Shown here: positions 37,933 through 47,109 of the stretch, piece after piece
Layout: every line of letters begins with the position of its first letter
How positions within the stretch are numbered: position 1 is the first letter of the stretch
Assembly (NCBI GenBank): GCA_003402375.1
Contig: QFXJ01000022.1
Location: 54,468-118,467 of the forward strand
From: Candidatus Nitrotoga sp. CP45
GTDB taxonomy: Bacteria; Pseudomonadota; Gammaproteobacteria; Burkholderiales; Gallionellaceae
DNA: 64,000 nt
Reading direction: 5' to 3'
Translations under genes and position numbers: made by a program
Notes under the pieces: generated by a model
Told to the model about the DNA's origin: nothing
The model's input: only the letters and a program-made list of their open reading frames with translations
Database searches by the model: none

Positions 37933-39204
37933 ATGTTGAACCCTCGTCAAATTTATACTCTCTTACTGTGGTTTTTTTTGCCATATGTATTTTTCCATCT
38001 GCTCTGGCGCGCAAAAAAACAACGTGAATACCTGCAGCATATTGACGAACGTTTCGGACGCTACTCTGCCCACAGTAATAAACCAATAATCTGGCTGCAT
38101 ACCGTATCAGTTGGAGAAACACACGCGGCGGTCAGCTTGGTGCAACGTTTGCGGGAAAATTACCCAAATCATCAACTACTGCTTACACACACCACCCCAA
38201 CCGGCCGCACAGCTAGTGAGCAACTTTACGGCGGTGATGTCCTGCGGGTTTATTTGCCTTACGACTACCCGTTTGCTGTCAAGCGCTTCTTACAACACTT
38301 TCGCCCGTGCATCGGAATCTTGATGGAAACTGAAATCTGGTTTAATCTGATCCACAGCTGCCACACTATGCAAATTCCCTTGCTGCTGCTTAATGCTCGG
38401 TTATCTGAGAAATCTGCTGCACGTTATGCACGCTACCCGAATTTAACGCGACTAGGCTTGAACGAACTGAGCGCTATTTCTGCGCAAAGCGAAGTCGATG
38501 CTAAACGCATAACTGGATTAGGTGCGAACAATGTATCTGTCATGGGCAATCTGAAATTTGACATTCAACCCCCATCCGCGATGCTGAAACTGGGTGCGCA
38601 ATTACGCACCCAGTTTGGCGAAAGCAGGAAGATTTTTCTGGCAGCCAGCACACGCGCCGGAGAAGAAATACTATTGCTATCCATGCTTAAGGAAGTAGAC
38701 ACTCCCCGTTTGCTAACCGTCATTGTGCCGCGCCACCCGCAACGCTTCGACGACGTAGCTGACATGCTCACCCAGCAAGGCATCCGCTTTCAGCGTAGAA
38801 GTGAGAACTGTCCGATTGCGCCAGATACCCAAGTAGTATTGGGTGATAGTATGGGAGAGATGTTTGCCTATTATGCCGCCTGCGACCTTACCTTCATTGG
38901 TGGCAGTTTATTGCCATTTGGAGGACAAAACCTTATTGAGGCTTGCGCCGTAGGCAAACCTGTGTTGATTGGGCCACACACATACAATTTCGCACAAGCC
39001 AGCCAGCTTGCTGTCGAATGCAGAGCAGCCGTACGGATACAGAATTCAGCCGACCTAGCGCACAATTTACAAAATTTACTTACCCATCCCGATCAGCTAA
39101 TCAAAATGAGCCAAGCCAGTCTGCATTTTGTCCGCGCCCATCGGGGTGCAACAGAGCAAGCACTGCGGCATATAACCTATTCTCTTGATAACCACTTTCA
39201 GTAA
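37933..39204 (+). CDS. waaA: 3-deoxy-D-manno-octulosonic acid transferase (Kdo transferase)
   Basis: From the ATG at 37933 the protein is 423 residues, the normal length for WaaA. An N-terminal membrane anchor (LLLWFFLPYVFFHLLWR) precedes the GT-B fold. Family motifs include HTVSVGETHAA, LMETEIWFNLI and the C-terminal GGSLLPFGGQNLIEACAVGK. It adds Kdo to lipid A. The frame extends upstream to 37756, but that part looks non-coding. Its place between manC and rfbB suggests a merged LPS locus. Confidence 0.94.
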   Translation: MLNPRQIYTLLLWFFLPYVFFHLLWRAKKQREYLQHIDERFGRYSAHSNKPIIWLHTVSVGETHAAVSLVQRLRENYPNHQLLLTHTTPTGRTASEQLYGGDVLRVYLPYDYPFAVKRFLQHFRPCIGILMETEIWFNLIHSCHTMQIPLLLLNARLSEKSAARYARYPNLTRLGLNELSAISAQSEVDAKRITGLGANNVSVMGNLKFDIQPPSAMLKLGAQLRTQFGESRKIFLAASTRAGEEILLLSMLKEVDTPRLLTVIVPRHPQRFDDVADMLTQQGIRFQRRSENCPIAPDTQVVLGDSMGEMFAYYAACDLTFIGGSLLPFGGQNLIEACAVGKPVLIGPHTYNFAQASQLAVECRAAVRIQNSADLAHNLQNLLTHPDQLIKMSQASLHFVRAHRGATEQALRHITYSLDNHFQ

Positions 39205-39243
39205 AATATCGCAAGATAAAATAATATATCAACCTTCCAAACC

Positions 39244-40311
39244 ATGAATAAAATCCTTATTACCGGCGGTGCCGGATTTATTGGCTCCGCAGTTATTCGC
39301 CAACTAATAACAGAAACCGACACTACTGTCATTAACGTTGATAAACTGACCTATGCCGGCAATTTACAGTCCTTAATATCAGTCGCAGCCAATCCACGCT
39401 ACCACTTCGAACATGTGGATATTTGTGATGCGGCTACAGTCGCGGGACTATTTCATGAACATCAGCCGGACGCGGTGATGCATTTAGCTGCGGAATCCCA
39501 TGTCGATCGATCCATCACTGGCCCGGCAGCCTTTATTGAAACCAACATTATTGGTACATACACGCTCCTGAACGCAGCGCGGGAATACTGGAGCGAGCTT
39601 TCTGCAGAACGCAAAAATACTTTTCGCTTCCACCATATATCCACAGATGAGGTATATGGCAGTCTCGGTGAAACCGGTTTTTTTACCGAGACGACCGCTT
39701 ACCAGCCAAACTCTCCTTACTCGGCAAGCAAAGCATCTTCAGACCATCTAGTGCGTGCTTGGCATCACACTTACGGCTTACCTGTGGTCACCACCAACTG
39801 CTCCAATAATTACGGCCCTTATCATTTCCCAGAGAAGCTAATCCCGTTGATCATCCTGAATGCGTGCAATGGTAAACCGCTACCCATTTATGGCAAAGGT
39901 GACAACATCCGCGACTGGTTGTATGTGGACGACCATGCGCGTGCGTTGCGCTTGGTACTAGAGCGGGGCCGGGTGGGGGAAACCTACAATATCGGCGGCT
40001 GGAATGAAAAAACCAATCTGGAAGTGGTTTATGAGATTTGCGCTATTCTTGATGAGCTCCGCCCTCAAGGTGCGCCGCATGCATCCCTTATCACCTACGT
40101 ACAGGATAGGCCCGGACATGACCATCGCTACGCGATCGATGCCGGTAAAATCGCCCAGGAACTGGGCTGGAAACCTTTAGAAACATTTGAAACCGGATTG
40201 CGCAAAACAGTGGAATGGTATCTGGCAAACCCAGACTGGGTTAATGCTGTCATTAGTGGCGAATATCAGAATTGGATCCAACAAAATTACGGCGACAGGA
40301 AAACATCATGA
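39244..40311 (+). CDS. rfbB: dTDP-glucose 4,6-dehydratase
   Basis: The 355-residue SDR enzyme has the NAD motif [14 protein letters not shown], the catalytic [12 protein letters not shown] and the Y-x3-K in [13 protein letters not shown]. It converts dTDP-glucose to dTDP-4-keto-6-deoxyglucose. Its stop overlaps the rfbA start as ATGA, followed by rfbC, so the three form one operon. rfbD is missing. Confidence 0.97.
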   Translation: MNKILITGGAGFIGSAVIRQLITETDTTVINVDKLTYAGNLQSLISVAANPRYHFEHVDICDAATVAGLFHEHQPDAVMHLAAESHVDRSITGPAAFIETNIIGTYTLLNAAREYWSELSAERKNTFRFHHISTDEVYGSLGETGFFTETTAYQPNSPYSASKASSDHLVRAWHHTYGLPVVTTNCSNNYGPYHFPEKLIPLIILNACNGKPLPIYGKGDNIRDWLYVDDHARALRLVLERGRVGETYNIGGWNEKTNLEVVYEICAILDELRPQGAPHASLITYVQDRPGHDHRYAIDAGKIAQELGWKPLETFETGLRKTVEWYLANPDWVNAVISGEYQNWIQQNYGDRKTS

Positions 40312-41183
40312 AAGGCATCATACTCGCAGGTGGCTCCGGCACCCGGCTTTACCCGGCTACCCGATCCATCTCCAAACAATTATTGCCTGTTTATGATAAA
40401 CCAATGATTTACTATCCGCTGACCACACTTATGCTGGCCGGCATTCAGGATATCCTGATCATCTCCACTCCACAGGACATACCGCGTTTCGAACAGTTGC
40501 TAGGCGATGGCTCACAGTGGGGAATGAATTTTTCCTTTGCTATACAGCCTTCACCGGATGGGCTCGCGCAAGCCTTTATTATTGGCGAGTCTTTTATCGA
40601 AAATGACGCCTGTTCGTTGGTGCTGGGGGATAATATTTTTTATGGCCACGACTTCGAAAAAAATCTTTCAGCCGCCAGAAACAAACTAGAGGGCGGCACA
40701 GTGTTTGCCTATCATGTCAATGACCCAGAACGCTATGGAGTAGTGGAATTCGATGCTACGGGGCATGCAATCAGTCTGGAAGAAAAGCCCGTAAGACCCA
40801 AATCCAATTATGCCGTGACAGGTCTCTATTTTTACGACAACAACGTTGTTGAGATTGCCAAATCCGTTAAGCCTTCTGCGCGTGGTGAATTGGAAATTAC
40901 CACTGTCAATCAGATTTACCTCGATAGCGGAAGGCTGGATGTGCAGGTTATGGGGCGTGGCTATGCATGGCTGGATACGGGTACGCATGATTCATTGCTG
41001 GAAGCTTCAATGTTTATTCAGACACTAGAGAAACGTCAAGGTTTGAAGATTGCCTGCCCGGAAGAAGTTGCCTATCGCCGAGGTTACATCACGATGGAGC
41101 AAATGGAACGGTTGGCCGAGCCGCTGGCAAAAAATGGTTATGGTCGGTATCTGCTTGATATTCTAAAAGAGAAAGTTTATTAA
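40308..41183 (+). CDS. rfbA: Glucose-1-phosphate thymidylyltransferase
   Basis: From the ATG at 40308 it is 291 residues, starting [20 protein letters not shown], the nucleotidyltransferase signature. The stretches [12 protein letters not shown] and [20 protein letters not shown] are typical of RmlA. It makes dTDP-glucose from glucose-1-phosphate and dTTP and is usually feedback-inhibited by dTDP-rhamnose. It overlaps rfbB by four bases and precedes rfbC by two. Confidence 0.97.
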   Translation: MKGIILAGGSGTRLYPATRSISKQLLPVYDKPMIYYPLTTLMLAGIQDILIISTPQDIPRFEQLLGDGSQWGMNFSFAIQPSPDGLAQAFIIGESFIENDACSLVLGDNIFYGHDFEKNLSAARNKLEGGTVFAYHVNDPERYGVVEFDATGHAISLEEKPVRPKSNYAVTGLYFYDNNVVEIAKSVKPSARGELEITTVNQIYLDSGRLDVQVMGRGYAWLDTGTHDSLLEASMFIQTLEKRQGLKIACPEEVAYRRGYITMEQMERLAEPLAKNGYGRYLLDILKEKVY

Positions 41184-41185
41184 AA

Positions 41186-41734
41186 ATGCACGTTATCCAA
41201 ACTGCAATAGCCGACCTTTTAATTATAGAACCCAAAGTGTTCGGTGATGCCCGTGGGTTTTTTTTCGAGAGTTTTAATCAAAAAGCCTTCGAAAATATCA
41301 TAGGGCGATCCGTCAACTTCGTCCAGGATAACCACTCCCGATCAACTCAACATGTACTACGTGGGCTGCATTATCAAATCAAACAACCACAGGGCAAGTT
41401 AGTTCGTGTGGTGGCAGGAGAGGTATTCGATGTAGCAGTGGATATTCGTAAATCATCACCCACCTTTGGCTTATGGGCGGGCGTTGTTCTTTCTGCCGAA
41501 AACAAACGGATGTTCTGGGTGCCGGAAGGGTTCGCCCATGGCTTCGTCGTGCTTAGCGAGCATGCAGAGTTCCTCTATAAAACAACAAATTATTGGGCGC
41601 CTGAATATGAGCGTTCTATTTTATGGAACGATCCCGACTTAGCTATTGATTGGCATCTTGGCCAGAACACACCTATTTTGTCCAAAAAAGATCAAGAGGG
41701 TTCATTTTTTATCAAAGCAGAATTGTTCCCATAA
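41186..41734 (+). CDS. rfbC: dTDP-4-dehydrorhamnose 3,5-epimerase
   Basis: A 182-residue cupin-fold enzyme with DARGFFFESFNQKAF, the active-site HVLRGLHYQIKQPQGKLVRV and WVPEGFAHGFVVLS. The catalytic His/Asp pair of RmlC is in place. It inverts C3 and C5 of dTDP-4-keto-6-deoxyglucose. It ends the rfbBAC set; the reductase RmlD that completes dTDP-L-rhamnose is not encoded next to it. Confidence 0.96.
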   Translation: MHVIQTAIADLLIIEPKVFGDARGFFFESFNQKAFENIIGRSVNFVQDNHSRSTQHVLRGLHYQIKQPQGKLVRVVAGEVFDVAVDIRKSSPTFGLWAGVVLSAENKRMFWVPEGFAHGFVVLSEHAEFLYKTTNYWAPEYERSILWNDPDLAIDWHLGQNTPILSKKDQEGSFFIKAELFP

Positions 41735-42142
41735 AACTTTTTTGATGGGCAAGGGTAATCGCAACAGTAACGAGTTAACCACTATCCGCACTGGCGCAAT
41801 TGTGAATTCCCGCATTTCTGGTTTCATTTTTAGATTAAGACGTAGTAGTTTGATGGCATCATTAATTTCGCTTATTCAATCACAGACAAGGCAAGATTTT
41901 AATCTAATCGAGTTACCACAATAGTCGGCATTGCCCTAGGCATTAGGTAAAGGACAAAGCACCTATTTCGCCAAACAAGGTTTGCTTACTTTGTTTGAAC
42001 CTGCATAATAATATCCGAAAATACAATGAATTGAGCTGAGCAGCCGAGTTGGTTGATTCACTTTATATTTCCATTTTTTAAAGTTAATCAAGTATAATGG
42101 CAGATTATTTTAGTAAGAAATCCACAAAAAGGAAGGCAAATA
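41735..42142. other. AT-rich intergenic stretch before the MBL gene
   Basis: About 400 bases with no convincing gene. A short inverted repeat occurs near 41977 (CAAACAAGGTTTG), and an AT-rich run leads to TATAAT at 42093-42098. The stretch marks the change from the polysaccharide locus to a region of accessory genes and transposon remnants. Confidence 0.5.
42093..42098 (+). promoter_or_regulatory. Possible -10 box of the MBL-fold gene
   Basis: A perfect TATAAT lies 45 bases before the ATG. The -35 region (TTCCAT about 18 bases upstream) is poor, so the call rests on the -10 alone. AGGAAGG near 42130 serves as a good ribosome-binding site. Confidence 0.3.
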
Positions 42143-43381
42143 ATGTCTATTAATCGTATTACTTTCTTCCCGGTCGGCAATGGAGATACCACCTTAATCG
42201 AAGCGAACGATAAAACGATACTTACAGATGTAAATTATCGTTGCGAACGATATACCGATCGCTTTAGACCATGCATTGATGTTAACGGTCAGATAGGAAA
42301 CGCCGCCACCCTTGGGCAGGAGGAGGCATCAAAACCGTTCGAGTGGATTTATTACGATTTTGCTCTCGATCTCCAGTACGCTTGTTATCAATCCAGTTAT
42401 CGGAGCAATCGCGAATATCGGTTATCACTCCTGGTTTTGACTCACCCAGATAAAAACAACCTGACCGGCTTTGGAAAGCTCTTTTATGTGGGAGATCCTG
42501 CTGAATTTGAGGATCGGCCAAAAGAAGATGACAAATTGATTTTGATCGAGGAAATGTGGATCAATTCGTGCTTTACAGACCCAAAATTCGAGACTGACGA
42601 ATCTAAACCCGTATTTCAAGAGATCAAGCGTAGATTGGATCTTCAAGGCAAGCAAGGTTCAGAATTGAATGGCAATAGAATCAGCATACTGGAGGCAACA
42701 TCATCGGACGGATTGGTTAAAACATTTTCTCGAAATATTGAGGCGCATGTTCTTTCTCCTGTCAAAAAAGAAGGCGAAACATCGAATGCTGCTCAAGCAG
42801 ACGTTAACGATGCTAGCCTAGTTATACGTTGGACAGTTAAAGTCTTTGGCGGCATGAATCGGATTATGCTAGGTGGGGATGCGACAGTTGAGGTTTGGGA
42901 TCGTATCTGGCAAAACTATCAAAACAATACCGATAAGCTCAGTTGGCATATCTTGCTTGCGCCACATCATTGCGCCATTGATGCCATAGCGCGAAAAAAT
43001 AAGGATGGCAAGTATGAATATTCCGAAAATGCGCTTAACGCACTTGGTCAGGTTATAAGTGATGGTTTCGTTGTATCCAGTAGCAAAGAGATTAAACACA
43101 ATGATGACTTGTTACCTAGTTGGGAAGCTAAACAAAAATATCTCGGAATGTTGAAAGATGCGGACGAAGCTCGGTTCTTAAACCCTGATACTCGGGCGAA
43201 CGCACCTTTACTTTACTCGCCACTTCAGGATGATAAACCTGAGCCAGTAGTGTTCACCTTGACCAAGGAAGGGCCTTCTCTTGATGAGCCTGCACCTGCT
43301 TCACCGCATACACCTAAAAAGATTGTGCCGGTTGAAACGGGCAATGACGAATTCGGCTACAAATGGAATATGAAAGTGTAA
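42143..43381 (+). CDS. MBL-fold protein with an altered metal-binding motif
   Basis: A 412-residue protein resembling ComEC-type metallo-beta-lactamase-fold hydrolases: it opens ITFFPVGNGDTTLIEANDKT, has a first metal motif LTHPDKNNLTGF and a later LLAPHHCAIDAIA, plus IMLGGDAT. The canonical motif is H-x-D-x-D/N-H; here the last His is Asn, so the metal site is changed and catalysis may be lost or different. Proteins of this type occur in defence and signalling operons, but no partner gene is next to it. A good Shine-Dalgarno sequence precedes the ATG, and the composition is AT-rich. Acquired by transfer is likely. Confidence 0.65.
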   Translation: MSINRITFFPVGNGDTTLIEANDKTILTDVNYRCERYTDRFRPCIDVNGQIGNAATLGQEEASKPFEWIYYDFALDLQYACYQSSYRSNREYRLSLLVLTHPDKNNLTGFGKLFYVGDPAEFEDRPKEDDKLILIEEMWINSCFTDPKFETDESKPVFQEIKRRLDLQGKQGSELNGNRISILEATSSDGLVKTFSRNIEAHVLSPVKKEGETSNAAQADVNDASLVIRWTVKVFGGMNRIMLGGDATVEVWDRIWQNYQNNTDKLSWHILLAPHHCAIDAIARKNKDGKYEYSENALNALGQVISDGFVVSSSKEIKHNDDLLPSWEAKQKYLGMLKDADEARFLNPDTRANAPLLYSPLQDDKPEPVVFTLTKEGPSLDEPAPASPHTPKKIVPVETGNDEFGYKWNMKV

Positions 43382-43442
43382 AGTGCGATTCGTTGGCAAC
43401 CGTGGAGTCTAACGAGTAAAGCAACCAATTTTTTCGTCATAT

Positions 43443-43660
43443 CACTGAGTGAATGCGACAGAGGGCAGGTAGCCAAGGCGAGCCTGCCCTCTTTGTCGGT
43501 TGTAGAATGCTTCGATGTACTCGGTAATTTCCTGCGTTGCTTGTGCTCAGGTACGGTAGTGCCGATGGTGGATTAGCCCATTTTTGAGGGTACTCTGAAG
43601 CTTTCCATCGGTAGCATTATCCCAAGCGGCGTCATAGATGCCATCATACCGATTGCTCCA
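43443..43660 (-). pseudogene. IS3-family transposase (OrfB) C-terminal remnant
   Basis: Read on the minus strand, the stretch gives STLKNGLIHHRHYRT, a stop, then AQATQEITEYIEAFYNRQRG and ARLGYLPSVAFTQ, the usual C-terminal end of IS3-group integrases. An internal stop codon and loss of the DDE catalytic region show decay. It lies downstream of the MBL gene and probably marks the insertion that shaped this region. Confidence 0.8.
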
Positions 43661-43948
43661 TCACCTCCCGGTAACTGGGTATATTAGCGACCTCGATCCG
43701 ATCTTCTTGTAACACACCGCCCTAGCTTTATTGAAGTTGCGCTTGGTGCGATCCACGCCTGCTCAAGTTTTTAACAGTGCACCTAAAGTCCTCCCGCAAT
43801 GCGCAAGCGGGTGCACTTATGCTTTGCTGTACTCAACAGCCGTATCAACATGATTACCTAAAAAACACTTGGCGTTAAAGACGGTATCTACCGAGCTGAT
43901 TTGTAGACCATTACGAAACATTGGTCCGAACAGCGCGCTGGGAAACAG
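43661..43948. other. Degenerate intergenic DNA next to the IS3 remnant
   Basis: No open gene was found. A hairpin-like CTCCCGCAATGCGCAAGCGGG is visible near 43792. On the minus strand a short frame reads CFLGNHVDTAVEYSKA but has no start and no known family. The stretch probably consists of transposon and gene debris. Confidence 0.4.
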
Positions 43949-44587
43949 TTATTGAGAAAGGACATAATGTGCGAGGACTTCGGCCTCAGCATCGCTAAGA
44001 CGCCCAAATGCCGGCATTGACACCGGCCCCCATTTGTTGGAGCCGCCATCGCGGATGTTGCGCGCTACCAGCACAGCCGCGTTGGCCTTGGAAGCATACT
44101 TCGCCGCCACGTCCCGGAAGGCTGGCCCTACGATCTGCTTGTCGATCGAATGGCATGCCATGCAATTATTGGCCGCGAGCAGTGCTTTTGCGTCGGCAGG
44201 TTCAGGCGTCGCGGTGGGCGCGACGGTCTCCGGTTTGCCCGCTGTATTTAGTGCCACCGTCCCGCTGTTGCGTTCTGCACCATAGGTTTTAACCAGATAG
44301 TCGACGATAACAGGGATATCTTCGTCCGCAAACTTCGCGCCAAATGGCACCCGCATTTTCTTGACGGTGGCCTCCCAATAGTCGCGTGTTGAAGTAGGCG
44401 GCTGTGACTGAATGTAATGAACCGAATGGCAAATCATGCAATTGCGTTGGGCCAGCATATAACCAGGCAGTTTACTCGGTTTGAACACGGCGGTTTCAGG
44501 CGGCAACTGAATGTCGAGGGCGATTGCAGAGCCAGGCGCAAGGGTACTTGCCGCCGCCAGTAAAATACAAATCAGGGTGTACCTCAT
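43949..44587 (-). CDS. sorB: Dihaem cytochrome c, sulfite dehydrogenase electron-transfer subunit (SorB-like)
   Basis: From the ATG at 44587 it has 212 residues, with an AGGAG Shine-Dalgarno sequence just before it and 10 bases between it and sorA. A signal peptide ends near GSAIA. Two haem c motifs are present, CMICH (50-54) and CMACH (142-146), and GPVSMPAF may give a Met ligand to the second haem. SorB of Starkeya carries one haem, so this is a two-domain form. It should take electrons from SorA in the periplasm and pass them on to the respiratory chain. Confidence 0.85.
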   Translation of the reverse strand: MRYTLICILLAAASTLAPGSAIALDIQLPPETAVFKPSKLPGYMLAQRNCMICHSVHYIQSQPPTSTRDYWEATVKKMRVPFGAKFADEDIPVIVDYLVKTYGAERNSGTVALNTAGKPETVAPTATPEPADAKALLAANNCMACHSIDKQIVGPAFRDVAAKYASKANAAVLVARNIRDGGSNKWGPVSMPAFGRLSDAEAEVLAHYVLSQ

Positions 44588-44597
44588 GCGTTTCTCC

Positions 44598-45860
44598 TTA
44601 AACAGCAACAACGTGGATTGACTCGACCGCATTGCGCATATAGCCGCCAGGGTTTACCAACGGATTGAGCGGCTGGCCCTGACCGATCCGATTGACCGCA
44701 CGCACCAGCAACTCGTGGCTCCCTTTGTGTTTTGGCGTGAACGCCACGCTCCATTCGCGGAAGGAATACCTGCCCAGATCCTTGCCCAATTGAGCGGTCT
44801 GCCAGTTTTTGCCGCCATCGGGCGAAAACGCGACCTCGGTCACGCCGTACCCGCCATCAAAGGCGATCCCGCGCACGATAACCTGACGTCCGCTCTTGAC
44901 ATACATGCTATTAGTCAGGCTGGTCACGAACGAGCGTACGTTCATGCGGTTGATCGGTATAGTCTTGACGGACTCTTTTCCCGGCTCGATGCAAGCACAC
45001 GGATTATCTGGGATGCGATAGGCCTTGCCCATCCAGAACCCATCGAATACCTTGCCGGTTACCGTAATGTCGGACAGGTGTTTCACCCAATAAGTGCCGT
45101 AGTGGCCGGGGACGATCAGCCGCACTGGGTAGCCGTTCAGCAGGGGCAGGTCAGCGCCGTTCATTTGCCACGCCAGCATGACTTCACCGTCGAGCGCGTG
45201 ATCGATATTAAGTGCCTTGATGAAATCGGGCGCATTACCCACGGGCGGCGTGTCGAGGCCATTGAATGTGACCTGCATCGAGCCTGCTTTCACACCTGAC
45301 TTTTCCAACACCTTGCGCAGCGGAATGCCGGTCCAGCGAGCGTTACCCATGGCACCGTTCGAAAGTTGGTTACCGTTGATGCGCGGCGTAAAGTGACCCC
45401 GGCTGTTACCGGAACACTGGTCGACGGCGACCAAATCGACCGGATCGGCCATTTGTTTGAGGTCGGCGAGCGACAAATTGAGCGGCGTGTTGACGTTGCC
45501 GCCGATGCGCAACCGGTAGCTCAACGCATCGATTGAGGTGGGAATGCCGCTCCAGTGATAGCGTACGAAGAAAGCGTCGTTGGGCGTGATCACCCCTTCA
45601 TTGAATACGCTGAATGGGGTTTCCAGCTGTGGCGGGCGGGCATTGAGCAAGATCAGCGGACGCTTTTGCGGGTATGCGACGAGATCACGCTCACCATTTT
45701 CGAACGGCAGCGTGACGTTACCGGATTCCCCAGCAAGTACCGTCAATGCTGTGCTGCCGAACGCGGTTGCAGCGCCCAAGGTGCCAGCCTGCCTGAGAAG
45801 TCTGAGAAAGGCGCGCCGCTGTAATGCACCCGCTGTCAACACCAAAGTAGGCTTCACCAT
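44598..45860 (-). CDS. sorA: Sulfite dehydrogenase (cytochrome), molybdopterin subunit SorA
   Basis: The 420-residue protein has a twin-arginine signal (R15-R16 in QRRAFLRLL), a sulfite oxidase-type molybdopterin domain with the Mo-ligand cysteine C149 in VAVDQCSGNSRG, and a C-terminal dimerisation domain (FSPDGGKNWQTAQLG). It oxidises sulfite to sulfate in the periplasm and donates electrons to the cytochrome encoded directly downstream. A good Shine-Dalgarno sequence (GGAGA) precedes the ATG. The pair suggests a sulfur-oxidation capacity of the host. Confidence 0.9.
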   Translation of the reverse strand: MVKPTLVLTAGALQRRAFLRLLRQAGTLGAATAFGSTALTVLAGESGNVTLPFENGERDLVAYPQKRPLILLNARPPQLETPFSVFNEGVITPNDAFFVRYHWSGIPTSIDALSYRLRIGGNVNTPLNLSLADLKQMADPVDLVAVDQCSGNSRGHFTPRINGNQLSNGAMGNARWTGIPLRKVLEKSGVKAGSMQVTFNGLDTPPVGNAPDFIKALNIDHALDGEVMLAWQMNGADLPLLNGYPVRLIVPGHYGTYWVKHLSDITVTGKVFDGFWMGKAYRIPDNPCACIEPGKESVKTIPINRMNVRSFVTSLTNSMYVKSGRQVIVRGIAFDGGYGVTEVAFSPDGGKNWQTAQLGKDLGRYSFREWSVAFTPKHKGSHELLVRAVNRIGQGQPLNPLVNPGGYMRNAVESIHVVAV

Positions 45861-46002
45861 GCTGATCTCCGTTATTATTATTCAATCGGTCAACGCACAC
45901 TGTCGTTGCCAAGTATAGCGAAAATTTCGATTTCGGCTCTATGTGATTTGTAATGGGCTGGAATTTGTGGCGCCATCTGCTTCATCCTCATGATAAAGTA
46001 CA

Positions 46003-46019
46003 AAAACCCCTTTCGGGGC
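46003..46019 (-). terminator. Possible weak rho-independent terminator (minus strand)
   Basis: On the minus strand, CCCCGAAAGGGG, a GAAA tetraloop hairpin with a 4-base GC stem, is followed at once by TTTTTG. No minus-strand gene ends here now; the plus-strand HEPN-like gene lies to the right. It may be a relic of an arrangement before insertion of the cassette-like gene. Confidence 0.4.
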
Positions 46020-46085
46020 AAGGATGAATTATGCTATTTAATCAGCTTGCTGAGGGGGTGTTTCTCCGCAATTGTGGCTGGCGGT

Positions 46086-46128
46086 TCAACGCGCAATGCA
46101 TGGCTGCTGGTTAACCTGGGTGTTAGGC
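46086..46128 (+). repeat. attC-like half site before the second HEPN-like gene
   Basis: The 3' part GGTTAACCTGGGTGTTAGGC has the layout of an attC site: an L' box, a spacer and the core GTTAGGC (GTTRRRY, 46122-46128). GTTCAAC about 20 bases upstream could pair with GGTTAAC as the L'' arm. The outer inverse core is not evident, so the site may be truncated. The following gene starts 36 bases after the core, as expected for a cassette gene. Confidence 0.45.
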
Positions 46129-46163
46129 ATTTCGCTAAGCAAACATGTGAGAGAAAGGAAATT

Positions 46164-46961
46164 ATGCAAGAGGCAGCGTCAGTATTAATTTCGCCCTTCG
46201 ATGGGATTTGGCGAGCTCTTGCAGCGCAAGCAAACGCTTGGACAACGATACACAAGATGCTTGGGCAAAGTATTAAATTGCCACAACAACTGTCAGAGAT
46301 CAGCGAAGCATTAAGGGCAAACGGTGTCGGCGAATCACTTGGTGAGCTTTCCAGTTTGATTAACGAATCACGGGTTTTGGCGATGGATGCAGCCAACCTT
46401 CTAACTTCTCAACAGCAAGCAATCGTATATCCCGGCCTTGTTGGTGCATGGGCCATAGTCGAAGCGGCATTTGACGACCTGATAATAAGAATCTTGGTTA
46501 ATGATCCGAGTGTCACAACCAAGTTAAAGACAGCCGGGATCAAAACTGCTTCTAGCCACCCGGGTGGTTCAGAGGCGTGGGCGAAAGAGCTTTATAAAAG
46601 GGTGGAGTCTAAAGCGAAAGACAAGGCTAAGGGCTTAGTTGTAGAAGCGCACAAGGCCAGCTTCAGTACATTTGGCATTGTGTTCGAATATCCCGCCGAC
46701 TATTCACGTTTAATAGAGGAACTGAACCAAGTGAGAAATTGCATACTGCATAATCAGGGTACTGTCGACGAGAAAGCCTTAAAGAATTGCCCCCGGCTCG
46801 TGCCGTATCTTGGCTTGCCGATACCTCCAACAGATCCACTGTTCACCGTAGCATTGACAATGCTGACTGACTACACATTTGCATGGATCAAGGCTTTAGT
46901 ACATAGCCCATACCTACGCAATGGCCTTCTCGCAGGTGCAGAAAATTCGTTTTTACCATGA
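46164..46961 (+). CDS. HEPN-like protein, possible gene cassette
   Basis: From the ATG at 46164, with AAAGGAAA as ribosome-binding site, the protein has 265 residues. The frame is open further upstream to 45990, but that part crosses the attC-like site. The C-terminal part contains LNQVRNCILHNQGTVDE, the R-N-x3-H motif of HEPN domains (MAE_28990/RiboL-PSP type). Helices around AYPGLVGAWAIVEAAF-like VYPGLVGAWAIVEAAF also fit HEPN. Its role may be RNA cleavage or a toxin/defence function; this is inference from the motif. No antitoxin gene accompanies it. Confidence 0.6.
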   Translation: MQEAASVLISPFDGIWRALAAQANAWTTIHKMLGQSIKLPQQLSEISEALRANGVGESLGELSSLINESRVLAMDAANLLTSQQQAIVYPGLVGAWAIVEAAFDDLIIRILVNDPSVTTKLKTAGIKTASSHPGGSEAWAKELYKRVESKAKDKAKGLVVEAHKASFSTFGIVFEYPADYSRLIEELNQVRNCILHNQGTVDEKALKNCPRLVPYLGLPIPPTDPLFTVALTMLTDYTFAWIKALVHSPYLRNGLLAGAENSFLP

Positions 46962-47080
46962 CCATAAAAAACCTTGACCCTACCCTCGTCAATTGTCTTC
47001 CTAAAAGACAGAACGTTAAGTCAGCAAGATGATTTTTTTCCAGTGCCCAGATTTATCTCCTCTGGCGCGCCAATAAATAA

Positions 47081-47109
47081 AGGGCTTTCAGTTAAAAACT
47101 GAAAGCCCT
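47081..47109 (-). terminator. Rho-independent terminator of the ksgA operon
   Basis: A perfect 13-base-pair stem (AGGGCTTTCAGTT with AACTGAAAGCCCT) and 3-base loop is followed on the minus strand by TTTATTTATT. It lies about 130 bases past the ksgA stop and should end the lptD-surA-pdxA-ksgA transcript. Confidence 0.85.

Noticed and set aside
43405..43450. attC start downstream of the MBL gene (GTCTAAC at about 43407)
   Set aside because: Only one degenerate heptamer is present; no partner core or stem follows, and such heptamers occur often by chance.
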